Of a DNA stretch of 64,000 nt, positions 56,055-64,000 are shown piece after piece (the first letter of the stretch is position 1; each line of letters opens with the position of its first letter). A model generated the notes under the pieces. The model was not told where the DNA came from, ran no database searches, and saw only the letters and a program-made list of their open reading frames with translations. Position numbers and translations under genes: made by a program. This stretch comes from Bordetella parapertussis (GTDB lineage Bacteria > Pseudomonadota > Gammaproteobacteria > Burkholderiales > Burkholderiaceae_C), in assembly GCA_945901125.1 (NCBI GenBank), contig CAMDKD010000002.1:62001-126000 (forward strand), written 5' to 3'.

Positions 56055-56151
56055 GCCCGGGACCACCCCGCAATATCTAGGGGATTGACCGGTAAGCTGC
56101 TCAGTTCTGGTGGCTTGGTGCTAACTTTGACGCTCTATTTCGGGTCAATGA

Positions 56152-56700
56152 ATGCTTTTTAAATCTGTTTTATTTGCACTGTCAGGCGTCTGGCTGTCAT
56201 GCTCTGCCTTGGCTGCTAATGACTTTCAGCAGATCGAATACACGCCTCCTGAGATTGACTATGACGTGATCAACCGCATGTGGGATTTTGTCAAACACAC
56301 CACTCATGCGCCCCGCGATCTGCCGCCGCCCAGACTGGTGCTGGACTGGCATGTGCCGCCGTTTGCGCGCATGGGTTTTCAGTATCCGACCGACAAATTT
56401 CCCGAGTATCAAATGCAGATCAGCATTGCGCCCCGAACCATTGAGCAGTACAGCAAAGAAATGGTGTCATGGGGCGTAGGCCATGAATTGGTGCATTACG
56501 TTTTTATCCTGCGTGAAAACCACTGGCGACACGGTCAGGCCACGTTCCAAGACCATCTCAAACACCATTGCAACCCTGAGTTCAAGCAGATCACCCGGGC
56601 CATTGCAGATGAGATCTGGAAGATTTACCACAGCGATACACAGCGCGCCGCCATGTACGACGAGGTTGAGAAAAGCTGTTTCAACGAACCTAACCAATAA
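56152..56700 (+). CDS. Secreted protein with an HExxH motif
   Basis: A 182-residue protein with a signal peptide (LFKSVLFALSGVWLSCSALA, cleavage after ALA near residue 21). At about residue 110 it has GVGHELVHYVFILRENHW, an HELVH zinc-protease motif, followed at about 137 by HLKHHCNPEFKQITRAIADEIW. A third metal ligand cannot be assigned. I do not recognise the family. It could be a small periplasmic metallopeptidase; the short length and the lack of a known neighbour keep this uncertain. Confidence 0.6.
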   Translation: MLFKSVLFALSGVWLSCSALAANDFQQIEYTPPEIDYDVINRMWDFVKHTTHAPRDLPPPRLVLDWHVPPFARMGFQYPTDKFPEYQMQISIAPRTIEQYSKEMVSWGVGHELVHYVFILRENHWRHGQATFQDHLKHHCNPEFKQITRAIADEIWKIYHSDTQRAAMYDEVEKSCFNEPNQ

Positions 56701-56809
56701 AGGTTTTTCTGCCTTTGCGTTGAAAGCAATGGCACAGGGCCTGTAGATTCTTGAATCTTAAAAACCCTTTGTACGGCGGGTTATCAGCAGTTTTGCGTGG
56801 TTTGTGAGC

Positions 56810-57472
56810 TTATTGCAACAAATCAGCAACCGCTTTATGCCCTGCGTCTTTGGCCATGTCCGCCGCGCTCAAACCTCTGTCGTCTTTCAACTGTTTTTGC
56901 GCGCCTTTGGCCAGCAGGAGTTTGACGGTATCTGCGTGTCCTTGTCCTGCAGCCCACATCAGCGGCGTGAGTCCGTCAGCGTAAGCGGCATCTGTCAATG
57001 CGCCTGCCTTCAGCAGTTGCTCGACAACACTTGTATGCCCCATGCCGGCAGCGTAGACCAGGGCCGACTTATGCAGACGATCTTGCTCTTCAAGTTTGGC
57101 GCCTTTGTCCAGCAACAGTCCTACTATCTCCGCGTTGCCCGCATAGGCGGCCGCAATCAAAGGCGTGACTTTCTCCAGCGAAGCCAGATTCACATCGGCA
57201 CCTGCGGCCAGCAGCATCCGCACAATGGCTATCTGGTTTTTTTCAATACCTAAGAAAAGCGCGGTCTTGCCTTCGCGGTTGCGTGAGTTCGGTGAAGCGC
57301 CTCGGTCCAGGCTTTTTTGAATCCCATTCATATCAGCTTGGCGGGCCGCCACCAGCAACTGTGCATTGACAGATTGGTGCGGGCTGATTTGTGCTGCAAC
57401 CGGCATACACAAACAAGCAAAAAAAGAGAGACCAATAGTAAACAATTTGAGAAATAAAGTCTGATTTGGCAT
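56810..57472 (-). CDS. Secreted ankyrin-repeat protein
   Basis: A 220-residue protein with a signal peptide (LKLFTIGLSFFACLCMPVAA) and about five ankyrin repeats, such as GASPNSRNREGKTALFLGIEKNQIAIVRMLLAAGADVNLASLEKVTPLIAAAYAGNAEIVGLLLDKGA, with the TPLxxA and VxxLLxxGA pattern. It is presumably periplasmic and binds a partner protein. The next gene upstream, the quinoprotein dehydrogenase, is divergent, so no operon partner is seen. Confidence 0.85.
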   Translation of the reverse strand: MPNQTLFLKLFTIGLSFFACLCMPVAAQISPHQSVNAQLLVAARQADMNGIQKSLDRGASPNSRNREGKTALFLGIEKNQIAIVRMLLAAGADVNLASLEKVTPLIAAAYAGNAEIVGLLLDKGAKLEEQDRLHKSALVYAAGMGHTSVVEQLLKAGALTDAAYADGLTPLMWAAGQGHADTVKLLLAKGAQKQLKDDRGLSAADMAKDAGHKAVADLLQ

Positions 57473-57732
57473 GGTGAATGGGCTGTGAAAGTAAAAAGCT
57501 TAGGCTGTTGAAATCTTAAGGGTTTTCCCTAGACGATTGTTTCAAACTGGTGCAAATCCATACTGCATGGTTAAGATGAGGCATGGGAATTTTTCCTTGT
57601 AGGTAATTCGTGTTTCACACAGCACAAGGTTATCGCAAGTTGAATACCCAGACTGCTGGACACGGATTGATAAAAAGTTTTTTCATTCCCATCTGGTTTT
57701 TCAATCATTGCCGCAAGGCATAAGGAGCTCAA

Positions 57733-59406
57733 ATGCACAAATTTGGAAAGAAAATTTCCCAAACCATCGCCTGCGTCGCAGTCGGTGTTTTGTCAGCTGG
57801 GTTCGCCCAGGCGGATGTCAGCCAGGCACAACTGAGTGCTGCTGATAAAGACGGTAACAACTTTTTGCATTCCAATGCAAATTACGCTAACAGCCGTTAT
57901 TACGCTGCCAAGCAAATCACTACCGCTAACGTAGCCTCATTGCGTCCTGCTTTCACATTCCAGACCGAAGTTTTGGAATCCATGGAAACAGCACCTATCG
58001 TTGTTGATGGCACCATGTACATCACGACTTCTTACAACCACGTTTACGCCATTGATCCAGTCACCGGCAAGCAAAAGTGGCATTACAAGCACAAAATGGG
58101 TCCGGTAACGACTTATTGCTGCGGTCCTAACAACCGTGGTGTTGCCATCTCTGGCGGCCATGTGTTCATGGGCACCTTAGATGCCAAACTGGTCGCTCTG
58201 GATGCCAAAACTGGCAAGCTGGTCTGGGATACCCAGATTGCTGACCCTGAGTTGGGCTATTCAGAAACCATGGCACCTGTAGCCGTCAACGGTCGCATCC
58301 TGATCGGTACCAACGGTGGCGAATACGGCATCCGCGGTTTCGTCAAATCTTTTGATGCCAAAGACGGCAAACTCCAGTGGACTTTCCACACCATTCCGGA
58401 AAAAGGCCATGAAGGCGTCTGGGCAGTGAACGATGCCAGCGGCCGCAACATGCACCGCGATATCGCTGCAGAAAAAGCACAGCTCGCCAAACAAGGCGGT
58501 GACTTCTACAAAACCCTGGGCGGCGGGGTGTGGATGGCACCTGCTGTCGATTTGGAAAGCAACACTGCTTTCTTCGTGGTCGGTAACCCCAGCCCCGATT
58601 TATACGGTGCTGAGCGTCCTGGAGACAACCTGTACACAGACTCCATCGTCGCGGTTGACCTGAACACCGGCAAGTACAAGTGGCACTACCAGTACGTGGC
58701 ACACGATGTGTGGGACGTTGATTCAGTGTCTCCTGTCATCCTGACAGAAGCCAAGGGTAAAGACGGCAAGATGGTCAAAGTGGCCATCCACGGCGGTAAA
58801 ACCGGTTTTGTGTATGTCCACGACCGCGCCACCGGCGAGTTGATCCGCTTGTCTGAGCCCATGGTTCCAATCGACGGCATGTGGACCCTGCCTACCAAAG
58901 AAGGCGCCAAGATGATGTTGGGCGCTAACGGTGGTGTGGAATGGAGCCCGATGGCTATCAATCCTGAAACCCGTCTGGTGTATGCAGCTAACCTGATTCA
59001 ACCCATGACTTACCACGTCGAAGCTTCCAAGTACCCTGGCGGCAAGCTGTGGTTGGGCGGTGCTTTCAAAACCATCCCTAGCGAAAAGCAATCCGGCCGT
59101 TTGTCTGCTGTCAATCTTGACACCGGCAAAGTGGCATGGAAATTCGACACTGACGAGCCTTTGATCGGCGGCGTGCTGGCTACTGCTGGTGGCCTGGTGT
59201 TCAACGGTGAAGCCAATGGCCTGTTCCGCGCATTCGATGCCAAGAACGGCAAGAAACTGTGGGAATACCAGACTGGCGCAGGCGTGAATGCACCTGCCGT
59301 GTCTTACACAGTGGGCGGAAAGCAGTACATTGCAGTCGCAGCTGGTGGTAATAACCAGATCGATGCCAAGCGCGGCAATTCTGTGGTGGTGTTCGCACTG
59401 CCCTGA
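57733..59406 (+). CDS. Soluble PQQ-dependent alcohol dehydrogenase, lanthanide-type signature
   Basis: A 557-residue periplasmic quinoprotein with a signal peptide (cleavage after AQA near residue 27). Beta-propeller W-motifs are visible, such as [16 protein letters not shown]. Active-site features: vicinal disulfide C129-C130 in TYCCGPNN, metal ligands E178 and N285 (NPSPD), and catalytic D328 in [10 protein letters not shown]330, two residues on, is the extra Asp found in lanthanide-dependent (XoxF/PedH-type) enzymes and absent from calcium ones. There is no cytochrome domain; the cytochrome c4 gene follows after a terminator. The substrate is probably a primary alcohol. Confidence 0.88.
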   Translation: MHKFGKKISQTIACVAVGVLSAGFAQADVSQAQLSAADKDGNNFLHSNANYANSRYYAAKQITTANVASLRPAFTFQTEVLESMETAPIVVDGTMYITTSYNHVYAIDPVTGKQKWHYKHKMGPVTTYCCGPNNRGVAISGGHVFMGTLDAKLVALDAKTGKLVWDTQIADPELGYSETMAPVAVNGRILIGTNGGEYGIRGFVKSFDAKDGKLQWTFHTIPEKGHEGVWAVNDASGRNMHRDIAAEKAQLAKQGGDFYKTLGGGVWMAPAVDLESNTAFFVVGNPSPDLYGAERPGDNLYTDSIVAVDLNTGKYKWHYQYVAHDVWDVDSVSPVILTEAKGKDGKMVKVAIHGGKTGFVYVHDRATGELIRLSEPMVPIDGMWTLPTKEGAKMMLGANGGVEWSPMAINPETRLVYAANLIQPMTYHVEASKYPGGKLWLGGAFKTIPSEKQSGRLSAVNLDTGKVAWKFDTDEPLIGGVLATAGGLVFNGEANGLFRAFDAKNGKKLWEYQTGAGVNAPAVSYTVGGKQYIAVAAGGNNQIDAKRGNSVVVFALP

Positions 59407-59426
59407 GCTGACTGAGCGTTAAGCTG

Positions 59427-59463
59427 AGGCCTGTGTGCATGCAAATGCACTCAGGCCTTTTTA
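59427..59463 (+). terminator. Terminator between the alcohol dehydrogenase and cytochrome genes
   Basis: AGGCCTGTGTGCAT (from 59427) pairs with ATGCACTCAGGCCT across a four-base loop, with one mismatch, and runs into TTTTT at 59458-59462. It would end most dehydrogenase transcripts, so the cytochrome gene probably has its own promoter or gets partial read-through. Confidence 0.85.
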
Positions 59464-59485
59464 ATACCTGACCTTTGAAAATCGT

Positions 59486-60064
59486 ATGAAACTCTTCTCA
59501 CTCTTTTCTTCTGTTGCAATGCTTGTGCTGTTGTCTTTTGTGCCTGCGCTGGCTCAGGCTCAGGTACCGGAGAAAGCTGCCACCTGTATGGCATGCCATG
59601 GCCCAAACGGCAATTCCAGCATGCCTAATACGCCAAGTCTGGCCGGGCAAAACGCCCGCTATATTTATTTGCAATTGCGTGATTTCAAGGAAGGCCGCCG
59701 TCACAACGACATGATGACGCCTATGACTGTCGGCCTGACCCGCGATGACATGCGCGAAATCGCCGACTTCTTTTCAAAACAAAAACTCACCAGCAAAAAC
59801 TTCAAAGCTGACCCTGACAAAGCCAAAAAAGGCCTCGCCAAGGCCGATGAAACCCTTTGCGCGATGTGCCATTTGGGTGAATTCAAAGGGCAGAATGAAA
59901 TTCCTAAAGTGGCAGGACAAAATTATGATTACGTGATCAAAACCCTCAAGGATTTCAAAGCTAAAAACCGCACCAATGATGCCGGCAATATGACCAGCGT
60001 GGCCAGCACTTTGAGTGAAGAGGACATTGAAAACCTGGGCCATTACATTGCCGGGTTGAACTGA
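59486..60064 (+). CDS. Dihaem cytochrome c4-like protein
   Basis: A 192-residue periplasmic protein with a signal peptide (VAMLVLLSFVPALAQAQ) and two haem sites, CMACHGPNG near residue 35 and CAMCHLGEF near residue 132. Each half has the axial-Met region, MTPMTVGLTRDDM and MTSVASTLSEEDI. It is the likely electron acceptor for the PQQ dehydrogenase encoded upstream, linking it to the respiratory chain; that is inference from position. Confidence 0.9.
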   Translation: MKLFSLFSSVAMLVLLSFVPALAQAQVPEKAATCMACHGPNGNSSMPNTPSLAGQNARYIYLQLRDFKEGRRHNDMMTPMTVGLTRDDMREIADFFSKQKLTSKNFKADPDKAKKGLAKADETLCAMCHLGEFKGQNEIPKVAGQNYDYVIKTLKDFKAKNRTNDAGNMTSVASTLSEEDIENLGHYIAGLN

Positions 60065-60113
60065 CAGTCATTCCCTGTGCGGTGTCTTTGATACCGCTTT
60101 GTTTTCTTCAAAT

Positions 60114-60149
60114 AAAAAGCCTTGTGCATCTACTGCACAAGGCTTTTTT
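60114..60149. terminator. Bidirectional terminator between the cytochrome and metK genes
   Basis: AAAAAGCCTTGTGCA and TGCACAAGGCTTTTTT (about 60114-60149) form a perfect stem with a TCTAC loop, flanked by A and T runs on both sides. It serves the converging cytochrome gene and metK. Confidence 0.92.
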
Positions 60150-60179
60150 CTTGTCAGACCCGCTTTGTAGGTACCGTGC

Positions 60180-61361
60180 TTACAGCCCGGCCGCTGCACG
60201 CAGTGCTGCAGCTCGATCGGTTCGCTCCCACGTGAACTCGGGTTCGTCGCGACCGAAGTGGCCGTAGGCTGCGGTTTTTTCATAGATAGGACGCAACAGG
60301 TCCAGCATCAGAATAATGCCTTTGGGACGCAGGTCAAAGTGCTCGTTCACCAGCGCTGCGATTTTTTCATCGCTGATCACGCCCGTACCCTGCGTGTTGA
60401 CCGTGACATTCATAGGCTTGGCCACACCGATGGCATAAGCCACCTGCACCTGGCACTGAGTGGCCAGGCCTGCAGCCACCACGTTTTTCGCCACATAACG
60501 CGCTGCGTAAGCCGCTGAGCGATCCACCTTGCTCGGGTCTTTGCCGCTGAAAGCGCCACCGCCGTGCGGGCAAGCGCCGCCGTAGGTGTCCACAATGATT
60601 TTTCTGCCGGTCAGGCCGCAATCGCCTTGCGGGCCGCCGACGACAAAACGGCCGGTCGGGTTGATCAGGTAACGCGTGTCTTTCAGCCATTCTTTAGGCA
60701 GCACGGGTTTGATGATTTCCTCGATCACGGCTTCGATGAAAGAGGCTTTCATCTTGGTCGGTGTTTCGCTTTGGTCGGGGCTGTGTTGTGAAGACAGCAC
60801 CACGGTGTCAATGCTGTGCGGCTTGCCGTCCACATAGCGCATGGTCACCTGGCTTTTGGCGTCCGGGCGCAAAAACGGCATGCGGCCGTCGCGGCGCAGT
60901 TGCGCCTGGCGTTCGACCAGGCGGTGCGCGTAATAAATAGGCGCGGGCATCAGATCCGGGGTTTCTTTGACGGCATAGCCGAACATCAAACCCTGGTCCC
61001 CGGCGCCGGTGTTCAAGTGATCGTCAGACGCGTGGTTCACGCCCTGGGCGATGTCATTAGACTGCTTGTCATAGCACACCATGACGGCGCAACCTTTGTA
61101 GTCGATGCCGTATTCGGTGTTGTCATAGCCTATGCGTTGAATCGTGTCGCGCGCGACTTGTATGTAATCGACATGCGCGTTGGTGGTGATTTCTCCGGCC
61201 AGCACCACCAGACCGGTATTGGTCAGCGTTTCAGCTGCGACACGGCTGCGCGGGTCTTGTTTGAAGATGGCATCCAAAATAGCGTCAGAGATTTGATCAG
61301 CCACTTTGTCGGGGTGACCTTCAGAGACGGATTCAGATGTAAAAAGATAATCGTTCGCCAT
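60180..61361 (-). CDS. metK: S-adenosylmethionine synthase
   Basis: A 393-residue enzyme making SAM from ATP and methionine. The start [19 protein letters not shown] at 61361 follows GGAG; the open frame to 61400 is leader. Motifs: [10 protein letters not shown] near residue 120 and [22 protein letters not shown] near 260. It is divergent from the lipid A acyltransferase genes, an arrangement known in Burkholderiales. The 160 bp between them show no SAM riboswitch that I can recognise. Confidence 0.97.
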   Translation of the reverse strand: MANDYLFTSESVSEGHPDKVADQISDAILDAIFKQDPRSRVAAETLTNTGLVVLAGEITTNAHVDYIQVARDTIQRIGYDNTEYGIDYKGCAVMVCYDKQSNDIAQGVNHASDDHLNTGAGDQGLMFGYAVKETPDLMPAPIYYAHRLVERQAQLRRDGRMPFLRPDAKSQVTMRYVDGKPHSIDTVVLSSQHSPDQSETPTKMKASFIEAVIEEIIKPVLPKEWLKDTRYLINPTGRFVVGGPQGDCGLTGRKIIVDTYGGACPHGGGAFSGKDPSKVDRSAAYAARYVAKNVVAAGLATQCQVQVAYAIGVAKPMNVTVNTQGTGVISDEKIAALVNEHFDLRPKGIILMLDLLRPIYEKTAAYGHFGRDEPEFTWERTDRAAALRAAAGL

Positions 61362-61525
61362 ATATAACTCCTGTTGATGGTTGACGCGTTGCCAATTCAA
61401 ATGAGTCTGGCGAACGCTTTAGCAGATGACTGATGAACAGCCGACTCTTGCGAGTGTGTCGCCCTGCAAGTTGCTTCATTAACTCAGCGACAATAGCCAT
61501 TCTAAACAAGTATTGACAAAAACTT

Positions 61526-62356
61526 ATGGCTCTTTGGATGCGCTGGCTGTCGGGCTTGCCCTTGCTCTGGGTACAGCGTATCGGCTGGGCTCTGGGCTGG
61601 CTGACCTGGTGGTTATCGCCGCGTTACCGTTTGCAATTCAAGCAGCATTCACAGCAGGCGGGTTACAGCGAGGCGCAGGTTCGTGCCGCCATCGGCGCCG
61701 CCGGTTGTCAGGCATTGGAAGCCTTTCGTGTCTGGTTCGGCGGCGACATGCCTGTGCAATGGCAGGGCAAAGAACACATTGAGTCTGCTTTTGCTTCAGG
61801 CAAGGGCATATTATTTTTAACCCCGCATCTGGGCTGTTTTGAAATCACTGCACCTACGCAGGCGCTGACTTTCGGGCCGGGCCACGGGCCTATGACCATT
61901 CTTTACCGGCCTGCGCGTCAGGCCTGGCTGCGCGACTTGCTGCTGCAAGCGCGCGACCGTCCTTATCTCAAGGCCGTGCCGACCAACATGGAAGGTGTGC
62001 GTCAAATGCTCAAAGCATTGCGTCGCGGCGAAGCGGTGGGTTTGTTGCCCGACCAGGTGCCGCCCGAAGGCATGGGTATCTGGTCGAGCATGTGGGGAAG
62101 CCCGGCTTACACCATGACGTTGGGGGCCAGGCTTGCCATGCAAACCGGTGCCAGCATCATCCTGGCTTGGGGCGAGCGTTTGCCGCAAGCGCAAGGCTAT
62201 TGCATACACGTGGAGCCTATGCAAGAAGCGCTGGCCGGTGAGGTTGATGCGGTGGTGCTGCAAATCAACCGCGCCATGGAGCAATTGATCAGACAATGCC
62301 CTGAGCAATACCTCTGGGGCTATGCCCGTTTCAAACAACCGCGACACGAGGCCTGA
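61526..62356 (+). CDS. Lipid A acyltransferase (LpxL/HtrB family), first copy
   Basis: A 276-residue membrane-anchored acyltransferase that adds a secondary acyl chain to lipid A. The N-terminal helix is WLSGLPLLWVQRIGWALGWLTWW. The active-site HX4(D/E) is H-L-G-C-F-E in LTPHLGCFEITAP near residue 98. GVGLLPDQVPP-like motif is AVGLLPDQVPPEGMGI. A second related gene follows two bases later. Confidence 0.88.
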   Translation: MALWMRWLSGLPLLWVQRIGWALGWLTWWLSPRYRLQFKQHSQQAGYSEAQVRAAIGAAGCQALEAFRVWFGGDMPVQWQGKEHIESAFASGKGILFLTPHLGCFEITAPTQALTFGPGHGPMTILYRPARQAWLRDLLLQARDRPYLKAVPTNMEGVRQMLKALRRGEAVGLLPDQVPPEGMGIWSSMWGSPAYTMTLGARLAMQTGASIILAWGERLPQAQGYCIHVEPMQEALAGEVDAVVLQINRAMEQLIRQCPEQYLWGYARFKQPRHEA

Positions 62357-62358
62357 CT

Positions 62359-63231
62359 GTGTTCAACCCTGTAACCCGCAGCATGCAAGCGCTGTCGTTT
62401 TTGCCTTTGCGCGTTTTGCGTTGGCTGGGTTGGTTGTCCGGCCATGTGTTTTATCTGGTGTCGGCGCGCAGGCGCAATGTGGTGCTGACCAATTTGCGTT
62501 TGTGTTTTAAATCTCTTAATGAACAGCAATTGCGCGCATTGGCCAAAGCGCATTTTGTTTTGCTCGGGCAGTCTCTTTGGGATCGGGCCTGGTTGTGGCA
62601 CGCTCCTGAGCAGGTGTTGAATCAGCGCATACGCTTTAGCGGTGACTTTTCAGTGTTTGACGACAGTTCGCCCTTGATTGTGCTGGCCCCGCATTTTGTC
62701 GGTCTGGATGCAGGCGGCGTGGCCATGACATTGTTAAAGCAGATTCCCATGGCATGTGTCTACGTGCCATTACGAAATAAATATTTCGAAGAATGGATGA
62801 TGCAAGGCCGCAACCGCTCCGGTAGTGTGCGCTCCGTAGCGCGCAACGAAGGCGCTCAACCCTTGTTGCAGATACTGCGCGACGGCATGCGTCTTCATTA
62901 CTCCCCGGACATGGACTTTGGCATTCAAGGTGCGGTGTGGTCGGATTTTTTCGGTGTGGCTGCAGCCACCACCAATTCATTGCCGCGTTTGGTCAAACTG
63001 TCGCGCGCCCGCATTTGTACCCTGGTCACGCGACTCACGCCAACCGGTTACAGCATTGAACTCGGGCCGCTGTGGCCGGACTATCCGCAAGGCGATTTGC
63101 AGGCGGACACGGATGCCATGAACAAACACATTGAGGCCCGTGTCATGGAATCACCGGCTCAATATTATTGGGTGCACAAAAGATTCAAGACGCGTCCGCC
63201 GGGACAGCCTGAGCTCTACCGCTGGCAGTGA
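62359..63231 (+). CDS. Lipid A acyltransferase (LpxL/LpxM family), second copy
   Basis: A 290-residue relative of the preceding enzyme with the active site HFVGLD in VLAPHFVGLDAGGV near residue 112. The first codon is a GTG at 62359; an ATG at 62383 is an alternative. YSPDMDFGIQGAVWSDFFG replaces the usual LLPDQ region. The tandem pair probably adds the two secondary acyl chains of lipid A. The 3' end overlaps the convergent methyltransferase gene by 47 bp. Confidence 0.87.
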   Translation: MFNPVTRSMQALSFLPLRVLRWLGWLSGHVFYLVSARRRNVVLTNLRLCFKSLNEQQLRALAKAHFVLLGQSLWDRAWLWHAPEQVLNQRIRFSGDFSVFDDSSPLIVLAPHFVGLDAGGVAMTLLKQIPMACVYVPLRNKYFEEWMMQGRNRSGSVRSVARNEGAQPLLQILRDGMRLHYSPDMDFGIQGAVWSDFFGVAAATTNSLPRLVKLSRARICTLVTRLTPTGYSIELGPLWPDYPQGDLQADTDAMNKHIEARVMESPAQYYWVHKRFKTRPPGQPELYRWQ

Positions 63232-63832
63232 TTCCCGCCGGGAAATGCGCTAGCGCCATGGCTTCTATCTCCTCGGCCGTGCGCGGACTTTTGCTGGCCA
63301 GCGCCCACAGGTCAAATACATTCGGTCGGCGTATAGATGCCACGGCGGCAAAGCCACAAGCCTTGAGCGTTGCCACCAGTACTTTCTGGGTGAAACCGCA
63401 ACGGTGCGCCATGTGCATATCGCCTCTGGCCAGCGCTTTTTGCAAACCGTAGACCATGTCCAGCGGCGTGATCGGCCCGGCCGCTGACGTATAGGCCACT
63501 TGCATCAATTTGTCCTCGGCAATCAGCGCGGCAATGGCTTGCAGATCCGGACAGGTGATCACCATGAAGCCTTCGGGTTTGAGCACTCTGACAAATTCGC
63601 TCATTGCTGCGGGTACTTCGTGCGCATGCAGGTGTTCCAGGTTATGGCTGGAAAAAATGGCATCCATGCTGCCGTCTTGCACCTCAGGCATGCGCGTGAT
63701 GCTGCTGACCACATCCGGCTTGACGCGCGGGTCTATGTCCAGACGGACTTCCTGCCATTGAGCATCGTCAAACGCCCGGGTGGTGGAGTTTTTGCGTTTG
63801 TTGCCGCAACCTACATGCAGAAAAGTCGCCAT
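63185..63832 (-). CDS. Class I SAM-dependent methyltransferase
   Basis: A 215-residue methyltransferase. FLHVGCGNKRK is motif I (SAM-binding), VRLDIDPRVKPDVV holds the acidic residue after the second strand, and MDAIFSSHNLEHLHAHEVPAAMSEFVRVLKPEGFMVITCPD is the methyltransferase core (Methyltransf_11 type). The substrate is unknown. Convergent with, and overlapping, the acyltransferase gene. Confidence 0.85.
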   Translation of the reverse strand: MATFLHVGCGNKRKNSTTRAFDDAQWQEVRLDIDPRVKPDVVSSITRMPEVQDGSMDAIFSSHNLEHLHAHEVPAAMSEFVRVLKPEGFMVITCPDLQAIAALIAEDKLMQVAYTSAAGPITPLDMVYGLQKALARGDMHMAHRCGFTQKVLVATLKACGFAAVASIRRPNVFDLWALASKSPRTAEEIEAMALAHFPAGITASGRAQAVPADAS

Positions 63833-63916
63833 GATGGAAAAGGGAGCCGTCAGCCCCGCTTAATAAGACATGGCGTGTTGTAAACCCCTGCGGCTAAATA
63901 ACGGAAGAAAACACCT

Positions 63917-64000
63917 TTATCTGCGGATCCAGTTGCCGATAATGCCGCTCACCAGCGACGGTTGTTCATGCACCAGCCAATGGCTGCCGTCGGCGATACG
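63917..64000 (-). CDS. Alpha/beta-hydrolase, C-terminal end
   Basis: Only the last 27 residues are in the window: RIADGSHWLVHEQPSLVSGIIGNWIRR and a stop. The pattern around the catalytic His (SHWLVHEQP) and the closing helix are typical of alpha/beta-hydrolases of the epoxide hydrolase or haloalkane dehalogenase type. The rest lies beyond the right edge. Confidence 0.7.
   Translation of the reverse strand, partial: RIADGSHWLVHEQPSLVSGIIGNWIRR

Noticed and set aside
61362..61525. SAM-sensing riboswitch upstream of metK
   Set aside because: The leader shows no recognisable conserved core or extended stem pattern of the SAM classes I know.

Overview
The window is bacterial chromosome. Its gene content and order (glmU-glmS; his genes followed by a HIT gene and tatABC; petABC-sspA-sspB-tRNA-Thr; secA-argJ; zapD-coaE-pilC-pilB; metK divergent from two lipid A acyltransferases) are those of a betaproteobacterium, most likely order Burkholderiales. 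The family cannot be fixed from sequence alone. A bc1 complex, a periplasmic quinoprotein alcohol dehydrogenase with a cytochrome c4, and lipid A acyltransferases point to an aerobic Gram-negative cell.

Layout. 1-7.6 kb: a partial LysR regulator, a DUF2917 protein, an odd metallo-beta-lactamase-fold protein, a lipoprotein, glmU and glmS (UDP-GlcNAc supply), a lipoprotein cyclophilin and a peroxiredoxin. 7.6-19.2 kb: one minus-strand gene for a 3863-residue secreted protein with cadherin-like repeats, a LamG domain, RTX-type calcium repeats, a subtilisin-like (S8) domain and two P domains. 19.3-25.0 kb: the nuclease gene cho, then hisC-hisB-hisH-hisA-mutarotase-hisF. 25.0-30.7 kb: an accessory island splits hisF from hisI. 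It holds a small protein of three Cys repeats, an integron-type gene cassette (HEPN-like protein plus attC site), a perfect 28-bp inverted repeat, a broken cupin gene, and an unusually dense set of intact, orphan and broken toxin-antitoxin genes (hicAB, two brnA, an addiction-module antitoxin, parE, higBA and hicAB remnants, parDE). 30.7-36.4 kb: the his operon resumes (hisI-hisE), then HIT, tatABC, a DegS-like protease, a Nif3-like protein and pdxA. 36.6-40.7 kb: petABC, sspA, sspB and tRNA-Thr. 40.7-50.2 kb: a DciA-like gene, secA, argJ, a DUF815 ATPase, mutT, zapD, coaE, pilC and a short pilB-type ATPase. 50.3-57.5 kb: a DUF47/Pit phosphate pair, a YqiA-like esterase behind a coupled 37-codon ORF, a serine hydrolase, an SDR, an MFS transporter, a secreted HExxH protein and an ankyrin protein. 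57.7-64 kb: a PQQ alcohol dehydrogenase carrying the lanthanide-type Asp, cytochrome c4, metK, two lipid A acyltransferases, a methyltransferase and the tail of an alpha/beta hydrolase.

Most of the window is ordinary core genome. The best candidates for undescribed biology are the integron-type cassette with its HEPN-like protein, the surrounding toxin-antitoxin graveyard, the three-repeat Cys protein, and the giant S8/P-domain/RTX protein. No integrase, transposase, CRISPR array or replication origin was recognised.
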